Assembly (NCBI GenBank): GCA_905250125.1
Contig: CAJNOL010000375.1
Location: 85,980-149,979 of the forward strand
DNA from: Rotaria sordida
Lineage: Eukaryota > Rotifera > Eurotatoria > Philodinida > Philodinidae
DNA: 64,000 nt
Reading direction: 5' to 3'
Shown: positions 23,187 to 39,300 of the stretch, piece by piece
Layout: the number at the start of each line of letters is the position of its first letter
Position numbering within the stretch: the stretch's first letter is position 1
Translations under genes and position numbers: made by a program
The notes under the pieces: model-generated
Told to the model about the DNA's origin: nothing
What the model saw: the letters and a program-made list of their open reading frames with translations, nothing else
Databases searched by the model: none

Positions 23187-26100
23187 ATTTTCATTGGTTT
23201 TCTTCTTGAAATAATTATTATAATCAACTAAATATTTTAATCATGCTTATATATTTTTTTTACAATGTCTTTATTCTATAAATAGAATAACTGCAAGTTA
23301 TTTTTCGAATAAAAAAGAAAACAATGCGATTATTTAAGTGAATCATATTGTCTCTCGAATGACAACAGTGATGAAGATCATCAATGCTGCAGTGGTCTAG
23401 AGATATGTATATATAGAATAATGGTGAACACATTTTAGATTCATTTCGACTTTTTCGGTCGAAAGAAATCTATTTCAAGAAGATCATTGAATTTTATAAA
23501 ATATGACTAAACTGTTCAAAATTAAAACTTTCTCAAATGAGAATTATAACAAGAGAAACTTGTCAATCGATAAGACAAATAGTTATGTTGTTTTTTTTTC
23601 AAATACTTTGCTATTAGTACTAATAGTTATTCTGTATTTCATATTTTTTATTCCGTATAGCCGTTTGCAATTCATATGTGTTTTATGATTGTATGTGGAA
23701 AAACAATTGAAATTTTTTAATTATAATTATTTCAATGTAGTAAATTAAAATTTAATGATCATATACGAGATAGCCTCCTCATTCAATTCAAGATGTACTA
23801 TCAATGTTTATTAGATCACCTAAATCTTGGCATCTTAGATAAATTGTAAATAAGAAATCAAAACACAAAATGTTGTTAAAAAAAAACTTTCTACATTATA
23901 GTTCCGAATAGGTCATCGAACTTGTCACAGACCAGCTAAAGCTATTAAATACAAAAATCATTGATTAACTCGTATTTTTCTTTGATTCATATATATATTG
24001 TCATCACATGATGTGTTATCTTCATAGAAGGCAACATGTTTTGAATCTAAGATAGACTTAACAATCTTGATAAGACTCCTCACCTCTCAGGAAGATAAGA
24101 ATAGGGAGGAAAAATATGCTGTTTAGATGAAACATAGTTAGTACTTCTTATTTCCAACTCACATTTTGCATTGTATAAAGTTGCTATGACGCTCACAGAA
24201 TTTCTATAGAGGAAATCTTTCGACAGTTTATAGTACAATTCTTCTGCTTCATTTGTTATCAAGAAGTACTATACTTCAAGTCATTGACAATGTAAAATTC
24301 AACTTTTCCTTTAGAACATTTTCTAAGGTTGCTTTATTACGAAAATATTACTATTTACCACCGGCGGTAATAAAAAAAATTTGCCATTTATATAAGAATG
24401 TTAATGCACTATATAAACCTATCAATCGGATGGAATGAAAAACAAATGTTAATGTGGATCTCTTTAGAACTGGTCGATAATTGACTTCAAAATCCGAATA
24501 CAGATGATTCATAGTCAGTTTATAATACACCTCTTTCCTCTTTTTTGCATATTTCATATATACAACCATCACTGTACCATACGGCAGAAGATTTTAATGT
24601 TACTACTAGTTTGAAATCTTTTTTTTTGTTTAACGTTACATCTTATTTAAGAAAAACTTGAATCTGAATTCATATTCACAGATTTCTAGTCTAATGTATT
24701 CTATATTAAATTAACAAAAATGTTTCGCATAGTTATGCCATTTCGATATACACGATTGTCTTTCTTCCTTATCAAGATGATCTTCTATTTCGATTCAATA
24801 ATCATTGTAATATTACTATGTTGAAAAAAAAAACATATACACGGATAGCAATAGGCATGCATACTGGATAGATTAATAACGTTCATAGACTTGTTTAGAT
24901 CTCTAGATTATGTTTTCAATGGAAGTAAGTAAAATTTTTATTTATAAACAATCGGCAATTGATTACAACATGCTACTTATTGAAATCATTATCATTAGAA
25001 TGGTTTTTTTTCTCTTGATCTTCTCATGATATTTAATGTTTGTTGTCTTCTTTTTTTTCGCTTTTGAATTTCTTTCAGACTCAATAATAAATTTCAAGGC
25101 ATTAGTGTAATCACTTTTGTAATGATTCTGAATCCGAACCATCCTCTGATAAGATATATTCATTAACAAAATGGAAATGAACAACTGTTAATTATTCAAT
25201 TTTCAAGAATAAGTTTTGTTCTGAGTGACATCTATTAGAAATAGAATATTTCATTTAAAGTTAAATCTAATGTTTAATTATTAATTACAAAATGTTATTC
25301 TCATGGTCTTAAGAAAACGAAATTGAAAAAAAATTGATGTCGCTTTTTTTCTAAAGGTAATATTCGGATTCGATTGGACGTTCTTTATTTGAAGATTTTT
25401 TTTTCGTCTTCTTCTTTCACTATAGTTCAATCCTTTCTTTTAAGTTCGTCTGTATTAGTGTACAATCAGCAAGTATTTGTTTGTTTTTAATAGTTTTTCT
25501 TATTTATTTAATAATGATAAAAAGTTGTTGTTGTTGTTGTTATTTTACGAAATTCTTTCTTTCTTTTCTAATTTAAGAACAATTGAATGTATAGAACGAC
25601 CTAAGAATAGATAGAGAGAGTAATCAGTCTCATATATAATATAGGCAATAAAGTATGCGAGAGCGCATGTATCAAATTTTCGATGTTTCGATCTTTTTTC
25701 TTTACATTTATGTTCGTTCGAAACACTTATAAAGCAAAGCGAAGCTCGCTGACATCGACGTCCAGAGTGCGAATAAGAGAAATAAAAGAAAAAGCGTAGG
25801 AGAAAAGAGGAACATAGGCGAGACGTGAAGTGTTTTGTGTCTATATTATTAACTTGATCATAGATCTTTTTTTTTCTCTCTCTCTCTCTGTGTTTTATTT
25901 TATTTTATTTTTTTGGTGTTAGTTACTCCAGATATCTAACTTTATTCATCTATCGAACTTTTATATATTTACCATCAGGTGAGAGATAATCGAACTTCCA
26001 TTTAGTTTGAATTGATAAATGATTTCTTTTTGACATTTGATGCTTTTTTTTTAAACGTTTTTTTCTTTTTTAAGGTATTCAAAGTATTTATATTATGTTG

Positions 26101-27351
26101 TAAAACAGAAATAGTAAAAAAAAAAAAAAAGAAGAGAACGAAACGAACGAAGAAGACAAAAGTAAAGCTCTAGCATGTACATATGCGTATTTAGTTATTT
26201 TCGGCTCAAACAACCACTTATTCTTTTCTATTTGACTTGACCGAAAAAAAAAAAATCGAATGTGTATGTATTTGTTAAAGGGAAAAGAAGTGTATGAACG
26301 CGATGAAGAAGAAAAAAAAAAAAAAAAAAAAAAAAAAAGAAGAATAAATCATGAGTACTTTAGTCCCTTTCACACAAACATACACATACAGATGGATTAT
26401 CTTTCGATAGTTTGTATAAGGCATCTGCTTACATTTTTTTTTCTCTATTGTCTGTATTTTGTTTCGACATGAATCGATTTGTTTGCATTACTAACTGGTG
26501 GTATTTGGAGCATTCTTGAAAGGAGAGAAAAAAAAAACAATAAGGCAAAAAAATCCCTTTTTTTTTCTATTTTGTATGAATGTGTTTTGCTTGTCAAATA
26601 ATAGATAATAGATATCAGAGACTCTATTGTTACTATTTTAATACATTATAAACATCGTTCTGATAGTTTTTTGTTATTTAATATATATAGCAAATTTTTG
26701 ATAAAAAGGTTTTACCATCGTCCTACACACAGGCATAGTCACACATTCATTTTATTCGTGATGATTCGTCATTCCACCTCCGTCCGCCTCGTTCTCTGTT
26801 TCATCGGGTATGAATCATAAAAGGAATGATAGTAATGTTAAAATAAAATAAAAAAACATGCCATTTTCTACCTGTTTTGCATAGTAGAGATAGAATCATT
26901 TCTCGTCAGCTTATATATTATGGGTTATGAATGATTTTTGTTTACAGTTTCGAAGCACATATAATATTAATTTTTCGTATAGATAAGTAAGTAGAAAGAT
27001 TTTTTTTTTTTTCATATTTCATAACTCTGAAGATCTGTCATCACAATGATGAGTGTATGTCACAAGGTCTCAATTATTTATGATTGTTATATATGTCTGC
27101 AATAGCTCGAAAGATTATGTAATCAAAGAAACGTATTTCTTTTTTTTTTCCTTCCCTCCTCTCGCTGAACACATCTCGACCGAGCATATACACACGTACA
27201 ATATTGCACCTCGCTGACTTGTCGAATGAACTGTTTTCTTTTGCCTCTATACATTCAGTCATCCAATCGATGAGAATACATACATATATATATATATATA
27301 TATAAGTGGCTTTTTTTCTTGTTTTAGATTTAAACACAAAAAAAAAGAGAA
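23187..27351. other. Intergenic region upstream of myosin II
   Basis: No recognised coding sequence. 23430-23560 is loosely related to 39130-39215 inside the myosin gene (CTATTTCAAGAA, ATTTTATAAAA.ATGA), so it is a dispersed-repeat fragment. Two minus-strand frames at 24080-24262 and 24351-24572 share a YYKL-containing segment but have no identifiable product. 25400-27340 is rich in CT, GT and A runs and probably contains the myosin promoter and untranslated leader. GTTTTAG near 27321-27327 could be a 5'-UTR splice acceptor. Confidence 0.45.
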
Positions 27352-30300
27352 ATGCCTACACCAACAAATAATAAATCAGGTGGTGTAATGGATAATGGTC
27401 ATGAACCAGCTGAAATGAAATATTTACGTTCAACCGATATGACTTCAAAAGATAGTATTACAGATGCAACAACAGCTAATGAATGGGCAGCAAAAAAATT
27501 TGTTTGGGTACCTGATGAACATGAAGGTTTTATTCGTGGTCAAGTACGACAAGAACAAATGGATGGACAATTATTAGTTGATTTAGAAAATGGTAAACGT
27601 GTTACAATACATAAAGATGATACACAACGTGTAAATCCACCAAAATTTAGTAAAATTGAAGATATGTCAGAATTAACTTGTTTAAATGATGCATCGGTAT
27701 TATATAATCTTAAAGAACGTTATTATTCAGGTTTGATTTATACATATTCGGGTTTATTTTGTGTTGTTGTTAATCCTTATAAACGTTTACCAATTTATTC
27801 TGAAAATGTTATTGAAATGTATAAAGGAAAAAAACGTGAACAAATGCCACCACATATATTTGCAATAGCTGGTGATGCATATCGTTTAATGTTACAAAAT
27901 CGTGAAGATCAATCAATATTATGCACGTAAGTTTTTTTTTTTTTTTTGTTAGAAAAAAAAAGATTTTAAATCTTCTTTCTCTCATAGAGGTGAATCTGGC
28001 GCTGGTAAAACTGAAAATACAAAAAAAGTTATTCAATATTTGGCTTATATTGCTGCTGCACCGAAAAGTTCACAACGTCAACCGGCAACTACAATTACTC
28101 AATATCAAGTAGAGAAGAAAACAAACAAACAAAAAAAAAAGCATTTGATTATTTTTTATTTTTTATTTTTAGCAACAAATGAATGCAAATAAAATGAGCG
28201 ATGCGTCCGTAAGAAATTCAAAAAAAAAAAAAAATTTTGAATGAATTGTTTTTTTTCAAAAATTTTATTTTGTAAGGGTGAACTTGAATCACAACTTCTT
28301 CAAGCAAATCCAATTCTTGAAGGTAACAATAAGAATATAAAAACAAAAAAAATTTTCCTAGAAGAAAAAAAAATTTTATTTTTAAAGCATTTGGTAATGC
28401 AAAAACAGTTAAAAATGATAATTCATCACGATTTGGTAAATTTATTCGTATTAATTTTGATACATCGGGTTTTATTGCTGGTGCATCAATTGAAACATAT
28501 TTACTTGAAAAATCTCGTACTATACGTCAAGCTAAAGAAGAACGAACATTTCATATATTTTATCAATTATTACGTGGTGCTAATACAAAAATGATTACAG
28601 ATTATTTATTAGAAGATTTTAGTCGTTATCGTTATTTAACGCATGGTAATGTAGCAATACTAGGTGTTGATGATAGTGAAGAATTTCAAAATACAGTTAA
28701 AGCTATGCAAATAATGAATATGTCAAGTGATGATTTAAATTCAATATTTCGTACAATATCAGCTGTTTTACAAATGGGTAATATGCAATTTAAACAAGAA
28801 CGTAATAGTGATCAAGCAACATTACCTGATGATACAGTTGCACAAAAAGTTTGTCATCTATTGGGTATACCTGTAACAGATTTTGTACGTTCATTTTTAA
28901 AACCAAAACTTAAAGTTGGAAGAGATTTTGTTACAAAAGCACAAACACAAGCTCAAGTAAGTTTCAATTCTTCATATAGTAAATATGATTTCAAAAAAAA
29001 AAAAGAACTCATTATTGGTTAGGACAGTCATGCCTGAGTGCGTACACATTATTCGACATATATCCGTAAGATATTGTATTCAAATTTCGACACAATCAGC
29101 CATGAAAGTTTGTCTTAGATCATTTGTCTGATAGTATAACGAGTACATTGTGATATACAAGTATCCTTGTGGTTAGTTAATTCAAGAATTCTGCTTCAGG
29201 CAGACTTAGCTAGTATTATTTGTAAGGAAGATATCATTGCTTGACAGCACCCCATATCATAAGATAGCTGAAGGGCATGGATATTCTTTCTTATATGTCG
29301 GCTAATCTTTTATTTATTCATTACACTTCAGAAAGAAAACATGATTTTTTTGTTTTTTTTACAAATGTCAAGAATCAATTATGCCAAATAATCAAAATAG
29401 GAAAATCACTCTAGCATCTATGCAATAGATAACGAAAGAGGTTTCTCGAGAACGACTTGGCAAAAATTTTTTGAAATTTTCATGGTAGATAGATGTCGAT
29501 GAGTGGAATAAAAATTGTCATATACTCTAAATGCTTCCTTTCGTGAGATCAAAGACTAAAAATTGAAATTTTCTCTACCGAAAATATCCATACTATGTTT
29601 TTTCTGTAGCAACTAGGAATAAATCTGAATACGTGTCACTTTTCCCTTTTTGGCATAAAATTGAAGTTTTTTATATACAAAAAGATGGTTTTATCTTCTT
29701 AAAATGTGCTTATTAGATAGAGGACATTTTGATCTATATATTAAAAATGAAAAAGTCGGGAGTTTCCTTAAGAGTACTTCCCTGTGTTTTGGTCATTTCT
29801 ATTTTTCTCTCAACCGTCTAAAATTTTTACCACAGATAGTTCGAAATCTTTTCATTATGGACCTTCCTATTTGAATTTATAACAGAGATGAAACCGATCT
29901 GAATTTTTGACGATCGGTATCGGTTCTATCTCTGATTTATAGGGTTTTTTAACGCTAAGAATCCGGTTCTGAGTTCGTACCTTCACATATCTCTCTGAAA
30001 CTTAAAAAGAAAGCGAGATTTTTGAGAAAAATCGAACACCTATTTCCTTATTCGAAATATTTTCTATCTGTTTATAACTTCAGAAAAGTTTCCTTTGATT
30101 TAATTAAAAGCTAATTTACCTTCACTGAAATTTCGAAAGAGAGAGAGAGAGAGATAAAACAAAATCCGAGACAAACAATATTTATTCTATATATAATATT
30201 TATTTAGGTTGATTATGCTGTTGAAGCTATATCAAAAGCAATTTATGAACGTATGTTTAAATGGATTGTAACACGTATTAATAAATCTCTTGATCGAAGT

Positions 30301-33300
30301 AAACGACAAGGTTCATCATTTATTGGTATACTTGATATAGCTGGTTTTGAAATATTTCAATTAAATTCATTTGAACAATTATGTATAAATTATACAAATG
30401 AAAAACTTCAACAATTATTTAATCATACAATGTTTGTTCTTGAACAAGAAGAATATCGTCGAGAAAATATTGATTGGGAATTTATGGATTTTGGTCTTGA
30501 TCTTCAACCAACAATTGATCTTATTGAAAAAGTAAATCAATATAAGAAAACAAAAAAATGATTAATTTTTTTTTTTTTTAATATTTCTAGCAAATGGGTA
30601 TTTTAAGTTTATTAGATGAAGAATGTTGGTTTCCAAAAGCAACCGATCGAACATATGTGGATAAATTAATAAATGCACATGCTCAACATCCAAAATTTGG
30701 TAAAATAAAAAAAATTCAATGTTTGTTTTTGAAAATTTTTCCTTTTTTTTTTTAGGAAAACCAAATTATAAAGCACCAGCTGATTTTAGTATAATTCATT
30801 ATGCTGGTAAAGTTGAATATTCAGCTGAACAATGGTTAATGAAAAATATGGATCCATTAAATGATAATGTTGTTGCACTTTTACAAACAGCAAATGATCC
30901 ATTTACACGTGAAATATGGAAAGATGGTAAGATTATTGGATTAGTTTTTTTTTCATCGAAAAAAAAAATAAAAAATTTTAATATTCAGCAACAATTTGGG
31001 GAATGAGACCATGTCTTATTCTTCCAAATATAACTCTCATACCTGATTATAGTGAGTTTTAAGCATGAGAATGTTGTTGTTTTTTTTTTTGAAGTGCAGT
31101 GTTTAATTAGATTTTATTTTTGTATAATATATTAATTAATTAATATTTTATTTTAGCTGAAATTGTTGGTTTATCAGCAGCAGATCCGAATGATGCAACA
31201 TCAAATTTAAAAGCTAATATTAAAAAAGGAATGTTTAGAACAGTTGGTCAACTTTATAAAGAACAATTAACAAAATTAATGGGTACATTAAAAAATACAA
31301 ATCCAAATTTTGTTCGATGTATTTTACCAAATCATCATAAAAAGGTTAGATAAATAATAATTAATAATTAAAATCTTTTTTTCATGTGTATTATAATCTC
31401 AACAAAATTCAAATGTAAAAACAAAAATGAAATTTTAATCCTTTTAAATTAAATCAACTAATTATGTTTTCTCAAAAAAAAAAAAAAAAAAAAAACGAAA
31501 GATTTATTATTTTAGGCTGGTGTTATTCATTCACCACTTGTACTTGAACAATTAAGATGTAATGGTGTACTTGAAGGAATTCGTATTTGTCGAAATGGTT
31601 TTCCTAATCGAATTTTATTTCAAGAATTTCGTCAACGGTAAATTTAAATTGATAGTTTCTTTTTTTTTTTTGTTTTCATCGAAATATTTAATATTTGAAG
31701 AGAAGTGACAATAATGATTTTCCATAAACAGATAAAACTTTTTTCTTAGCAAAAATTCTGTTTTTTCCACCATTTTTATTTCTCAGAAAATGTAAAAGGC
31801 TACGGCTTGTTTTCCAAAGTACTAATAAGAGATTGTCGAAAAATAATTTGACAAAACGTACGTTCATAGAGTTTTTTAGATTGGCATGAGTCATCGTTGA
31901 CTTTTCTTATCTTATATGAAGTATACTTTTAAGACTTCTATTTCATTTGTGAAACATGATTATCAATACACAGTGAAGAATGTGGCAAGAAATTTGATTC
32001 TATCTTTTTAGCTGGCTTCGGAAATTGTAGAAAACCTATCTCTTTATATTCTTTTAGTCTGTACCGACAAGGATTTCGATGTCCAAAACGGCTTAGCACT
32101 TTTTTGTGACATGTTGACTTTCGTTCTGAGTATATATAATAAATTTGACTAAAAAGGAATAGCAAAAATTCCACACTTCAGCTTACTTAAAGGCTAAGTC
32201 AAAGTTATTTTTTTGTAAATTCTTAACTATAGAGTCTAGTATTAAAATCTATCTGGTAATAAAGACACAATGCTTCATTTTGCCCCATTCTATTATCTAA
32301 ACACTCAGGAGTTATTAAATTTTTGAAGTTTAATATCATATAGTCTGAAATAAAATAGATACAAAGTATTATAATCTTGTTACACGATCATAGTAGAATA
32401 GAAACATACATAGAGCTTTTTACGATATAAATCATGTAAAATAGAAATAAATATATCATAAATTACAATGAAAAATGATGGTTCCATTTGTTTTCTATCA
32501 TAGAATCTGATAACGAACTGGCTGAATAATTATATATAAGGTGTATTTTCATGAACATTAGTAAAACTTGTTTAACATGCAAAACTAAACATTTATATAC
32601 TCTATTTTCGCAAAACAATTTCTAGATCGGACCGACCGTTTTCCGGTACCGATTGCAACACTGATGAGCTTGCCGAATGGGAATCATCATTTTGTGTTCT
32701 TTCCAAAAATAGTTTCAAGATTTTTTTTTTCTATAGGACTTCTCGTTTAAGAATTATAAATCGACTTTTTCGACATTCGTAAATCAAGTTTGTCACGCTC
32801 GAGTTTACCCAAAGTAGAAGCGAAAATCATTTTAAATACAACGAATGAAAGAACAAAAATTTCTCTATAACATAGTATACTAAAGATTAGTAACAGTGAA
32901 TATTTTGCTAAGATACATTTCTGAAATTTCTAATTCTTATATCACTTTGTCGAAAATTGTTAAGTTTCTCATTACATTAACAGTGATAATTCAAATAATA
33001 TTTTCCAATTTCTTTTTTCTAGTTATGAACTTCTTTGTCCAAATGTTATTCCAAAAGGATTTATGGATGGTAAAGCTGCATCACAAAAAATGGTAAATTT
33101 TATATATAAAAAAAAAAAAAATAATAAATTATTTCTCATATATATTAGATCAAAGAACTTGAACTTGATGATAATCTTTATCGAATTGGTCTTACAAAAA
33201 TCTTCTTTCGTTCAGGTGTACTTGGTCATTTAGAAGAAGAACGTGATCTTAAATTAACTGATATAATAACACAACTTCAAGCATTATGTCGTGGTGTACT

Positions 33301-36300
33301 TGCTCGAAAGTAAATTGTTTTGATTCTTTTTAAGACAAAAAAAAAAGAAAAAAATTTTTTTTCCTTGAAGAAATTATCAACGACGTATTCAACAATTAAA
33401 TGCTATTCGTGTTATTCAACGTAATGGTCGTGCATTAATGAAAATTCGTAATTGGAAATGGTGGCGTTTATTTACAAAAATAAAACCATTATTACAAGTT
33501 ACAAGACAAGATGAAGAATTAACACAAAAACAAGAAGAAATACGTCGAATGAAAACTGAAATGGAATCACGTACATTACAAGTACAAGAAACGGAACAAC
33601 AATTACAAATGATACAACAAGAACGAACTGTTATTAATGAACGTCTTATACATTTAACTGAAGCTTTAGTTGAATCAGATGAAGTAAGTAAAATATTTAT
33701 CGATGATTTAATTTGAAATTTTTATCTAAATAGAATTTACGACGAGTACAAACACGTAAAATGGAACTTGAAAATATGGTACAAGAAATAGAACAACGTT
33801 TAGAAGAAGAAATGGAACGAAGTAATGGATGGACAAATGAAAGAAAACAATTAGAACAAAAATTACAAGATATAACTGAACAGTAAGTTTTTGTTTTTGT
33901 TTTTTCTTCGAAAAGATAAATTAAAAATGTTTTTTTTTTTTTAAAAGACTTGAAGAAGAAGAACATGGTCGACAAAAATTACAAATTGAACGTGTACAAT
34001 TTGAAGGAAAAATAAAAAATTTTGAAGATATTGTTGCTAGTCAACAAAATGAACTTAATAAAGTAATTAATAATATATATATATAAAATATTTTCATTAA
34101 TTTTATTTTAGTTACAAAAAGAACGTAAATTTCTTGATGATAAACTTCAAGAAGTTGTTCATCAACAACAAGATGAAGGAGAAAAATTAAAAAATCTTCT
34201 TCGAATTAAAACTAAACAAGAAAGTCAATGTGCTGATCTAGAAGAACGATTAAAACGTGAAATTGAAGTAAAATATTTTTTCTTTTTTCATTCGATTTTA
34301 TTTAGTCAATACTATAAAACTAGAATAAGGAGTTAACCATAGGATATTCATTAATCGAATTTTTGTTTTCCGTAGCTCTTGAAATTGATTAATTAAGTTT
34401 TTTTGACCCCGTCCGATCTAACCCGATGGGTTTTAGACCCAATCTACAGAAAACTATTTCAGAATTTAATCCCATGATGTCTAAAAATATGTTCTAATTT
34501 ATAAGATAATTTACTTGAAAACCATAGAATATTTAACTATAATGTTTAGTTTTGGTCTTGACAAATCTTCAAACTTTGATCCCACATATCTGTAGTTCGG
34601 ACTATATGCATCCTGTAGTAGACTCCCTCGGGAACAATAGAAAAAATTACTTTTCGAATTTTAATTCGAAACTTTGCACATAGAGATCGGCTTTAATGGA
34701 AATCGTTTATTGCGAAAGTTTTAGGCCTTTTGATTTGTTCCTATCCTAAAGTAAATATATCAAATCTGTCGATGTATAAAAGATACATAATCTTATCTTA
34801 GAATAGGAACAACGAAAAGATCTGAAATTTGAAGAATGTCTATATGCAAATTTTTAAGACAAAAATCAGTTTTCTTGATGTTAGATAGAACCACCGCATT
34901 AAGTTAAAAACTATTGGATTTTTACACTCTCTTCTCAGCTTCTACTATCTGTTATCTCTTAAGCGTAAAATTATATGAAGAGAATTTTGAATTCGAAGCC
35001 AAAAACAATGTAGATTTGCAAATTTCTAATACTAAAGTATTTACTGAACAAGATTAATCTATCAGGATCTCTATGATATCGGAAAGAAATGATCAGTAGA
35101 ATATTATATATCGTCAAAGAAACTATCCGAACTAATTCTCCGGTTATTATAAGCTCATATTTTCAACATACAGATAACATCTCTAGACTAGAATAATCTC
35201 AAAAATATTCGACAGTATAAGCCTTTTCTATAAAAGTTACGATAGTTTTGCAAAATTTTTATCTTAAATATTATCTATAAGTGTATTTCTTTAATTTCGA
35301 ATAACTTGTGCTAGAATCAAGATAAAAAGCTGCAGCTTTCATCATTCAAAAGAGGCTCTGTTACTACGTAGTTCCACGTACTATTCAACAGTGCTACTTG
35401 TTGCCATGATAATCAGTCATCGATAAAATACTGATTACTCTATGAAAATTACATTGAAGTTCAATTCTAAAGGATTCGCTATCTAATGTTGCACCTAAAA
35501 CTCTCTATCGAAAGAAGATAATAGGTTCGATTATTGATCTTAGTGTAAATCGTGAGTACACGAATCGAACTTCTATGTCCTTTTCATAGAGTTATGTAAA
35601 TCTTCCTAACAGATTATTAGGTCAACAATCTGTATGATTGAATAATACATAGAACTTTGTAGTAATAGACTCTATTTTGAATGATGAAAGTCGCAACTTT
35701 TTATCTTGATTTTATTAAAAGCTTTCAGTAAAAATTAATCAAGTTTTGTTTTTTCTTTTTAGCTTCGTCAAAAATTAGAACGTGAAATACGTCGTCTTGA
35801 AGGTGAAGTGCAAGAACTTCGTGAACAATTACAAGATCGTATGCAACAAATACATGATTTACAAGTACATTTAGCACGACGTGAAGAAGAATTAACACAA
35901 GCTGTAACAAATATTGAAACAGAAGCAGCAACAAAAGTAACATTTCAACGTCAAATACGTGAATTTCAAACAAGTATACAAGATTTACAAGATGATATGG
36001 AAAGTGAAAAAGAATCACGTAAACGTTTAGAACGTGAAAAACGTGAATTAATGGAAGAAAATGAATCATTACGTAATGAATTACTTGATCGTAAAGATAT
36101 AAATCAAGTTATGCTTGAACGTGAAAAAAAACGTGACGAAGAAGTTTTAACATTAAAACGTACATTAGAACAAGTACATGAAGAACGTGAATCAATTATA
36201 GGTGAATTACGTTTAAAATATACAAAACAAATTGAAGATTTAACAAGTCAATTTGAAAATACTAAAAAACAATTTCAAACATTAGTTAAAGATCGTCAAC

Positions 36301-39300
36301 AACAACAATCCGATATAACTGATCGTGATAATGAAATAAAAAATTTAAATATACAAAAACAAGATATTGAACGTAAACGTCGACAATTAGAAACATATGT
36401 ACAAGAACTTCAACATAAATATAATGAAAGTGAACGTTTAAAAAATGAAAATTTTGATAAATTACAACGTTATCAACAAGATATTGAATCAATAAATGCA
36501 GCATTTATTGAAATTGAACAACGTGCACAAAATTATGAACGTACAATAACAATGTCAAGACAAGATATACAAGAATTACAAGAAAATCTTCAAGAAGAAA
36601 ATCGTCAAAAAATGAATACATTAGCAAAACTTCGTCAAACAGAAGATTTAATTAGTGAATTTAAAGATCAATTAGATGATAAAGAAGAAGAACGTCATAA
36701 AATGGAAAGTAAAGTTTTACAATTAACACAACAAAATACAGAATTACGTCGACAAGCTGAACAAGTTAATGTTGAACAAATGGAAGAATTACGTCGACAA
36801 TTACAACGTGACAAAGAAACAATATTAAAACAATTTGATGATGAAAAATTATTAAATACAAAATTAACAAAATCAAATCAAAAATTTACTAATGATATTG
36901 CTGATATAACTGTTGAATTAGAACGTTATCGTACAATTGTACAAAATGTTGAAAAACAACAACGTTCATTTGATAAACGTATACAAGATGAAAAAATTTT
37001 ACAAGATAAATTAAGACAAGAACGTGATCAAAATGAACGTGAAATACGTGAAAAAGAAACACAACGTTTAAATTTATTAAGAGATTTAGAAGAAAGAAAT
37101 TTAGCATATGATGATTTAGAAAAACGTTTTAGACAATTACGTGCTGAACTTGATGATATGCTTTCAACAAAAGATGATATTGGAAAAAATATTCATGAAT
37201 TAGAAAGAATTAAAAGAGCACTTGGTAAGAACAAAAAAAATATTTCTCTTTTTTGTTCAGTTTAATGTGCTGATTCCGAATATAAGTACTATACATGAAA
37301 AACCTATCGCACTGCCTACAAAGATTTGCGCTAACAGGGATTAGAGATAGTAGATAGAAGAATATTATAGCAAAGTTTGAAGGTTAGATGCAGGTCCTTC
37401 CAGACCCGGATCCGATCGGATCCATAATTTTATGTTTTTTTTTGTCGGGTTCGGTTACATGTTTTTGTGGACCCCGCTCCTCTCCAGATGAGAAATAGAG
37501 CAACAAGATATAACTGTGCGTTGAGTTTTTTTTCTGAGAATAGCGAATAAATAGCTGAAACATTGATCCTTCACTTGTTCATGTACGTGAAGAGTGCCGT
37601 GTATTAATGGAAAAAATCTCGTTATTTATACCATTAGATAGACTATATACCGAAGTATATTTTTCTGTAACCAAATCTTGAAAAAGCACGATTTTCATTT
37701 TTAGCCAAATGTTCACCTATGAAAGATCAGATCTCGGACTATCTTCCTATGCATCTTTCTGGTGAAAATTGGCTTTTTTTTTGAGGAGGAAGCCTTAACA
37801 GACACTATTTACGTTATGGGTAGAGCTTTCCTTTTTCAAATATTTTACTTCACATAAGTACCTTAGTATCAATTGTAATAATTGTGTGGTTTCTATATTC
37901 TGTTAAAAACTTTGGCTCGAAATAATTCTCCTAATAATTACTATATTGCAATCCAAGATGTAGGAGACCAAGGTTTTTTTTAGTCTCTGGCAATAGAAAA
38001 CTTACAGCCCTGCAGCTGGCTTCGGAATAAAAAACTATGGTCTTCTATAATGAAGACTTATGTCGTTCTTGCAAAGGTGTCCTTATATTCCGAGCTAGTT
38101 TCTAGCCCAGAACAACAAGAGTTTTTTCAAAACCGGGCTTTTTTAAGTGCATAAACCCGCTGGACTTTTGAAAAAGGTTTTTGGAAAGTTCGTGACCTTC
38201 TATTTGGTTCCGAAAGGGAGTGAATTTAGCATTGATTCCTATCACGTCTAAGAAATTCTTAAATACTCGACTTTTGATTTATTTAGTTGAGGAATTTCAC
38301 TATTTTGTTTTTTTGATTGGAATGATTTATAACATAATTCACCCAAAGTCATAGAACATTTAATTGCCATGTTTAACACCGATTCGGAAAATTTTTTTTT
38401 CATAATTCTATTCGATGTTCTGCTTCCTCTTGAATGTCTTGTAAGACATATCTTCCAGTATTACCTTTTTCTTCTCTCATTAACATTCGTATGACAAAAA
38501 AAAAAATCAAGAATACTATAATTATTTTTCTTTTCAGAATCAACTGTTGACGAACAAAAACAACAAATAATTGAACTTGAAGATGAATTACAAACAGCTG
38601 AAGATGCACGTTTACGTTGTGAAGTTAATATTGGTGCACTTAAACAACAAATGGAAAAACATGCACATGAAAATAATGAACAAATTGAAGATCGTATACG
38701 TTCATTAAATAAACAATTAAAAGAATATGAATTAGAACTTGATGAAGAAAGAAAATCTAAACAACAAATCCTTCAACAACGTAAAAAAATTGAAATTGAT
38801 CTTCAAGATTCACGTATACAAATTGATGAAGCTAATAAACAAAAAGAAGAAGCATTACGTAATACACGTCGATTACAAGTAATCATTATATATTACTTTA
38901 TTTTGTGAAACACATTCTAAAATGATTATTGGTATTTGACCAAAGAGTGTATACCAATAACGTCTTGCTGTTCTAGAGGATTAATTAAAAGAATGATGAA
39001 AAAAATCTGTCCTAAAATAGATAGAAGAAAAAAATCTCACTATAATTAGCAATAGCAACTATAGTAAAGATACATCGGTCTATATAAAATAACGACGAAG
39101 ACTGTGAAAATGTATAGTATAACTAAGCTGATCTTAGGTTGATTTCGATCAGAGAAGGCCTATTTCAAGAAAATTGCTACATTTTATAAAACATGAATAA
39201 GCCTTTCTCGAACGAGAAAAATCGAACTCGAAGAATTTCGACAAATGACATCACCGATTAAGGAAAATCGAAAGCTATCATAGTTTTATCATACCCATAG

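Noticed and set aside
24080-24572. Two minus-strand frames sharing YYKL motifs
   Set aside because: Similarity is short and no start, splice or family context supports a gene. Probably remnants of a repeat.
26260-26472. Lys-rich small frame upstream of myosin
   Set aside because: It runs through a poly-A tract in the presumed promoter or leader, with no family resemblance.
35725-37107. Minus-strand hydrophobic frames at 35725-36069, 36286-36504 and 36889-37107
   Set aside because: They are antisense shadows of the myosin coiled-coil exon 35763-37224. Antisense of Gln/Glu/Arg-rich coding gives Leu/Val/Phe-rich frames.
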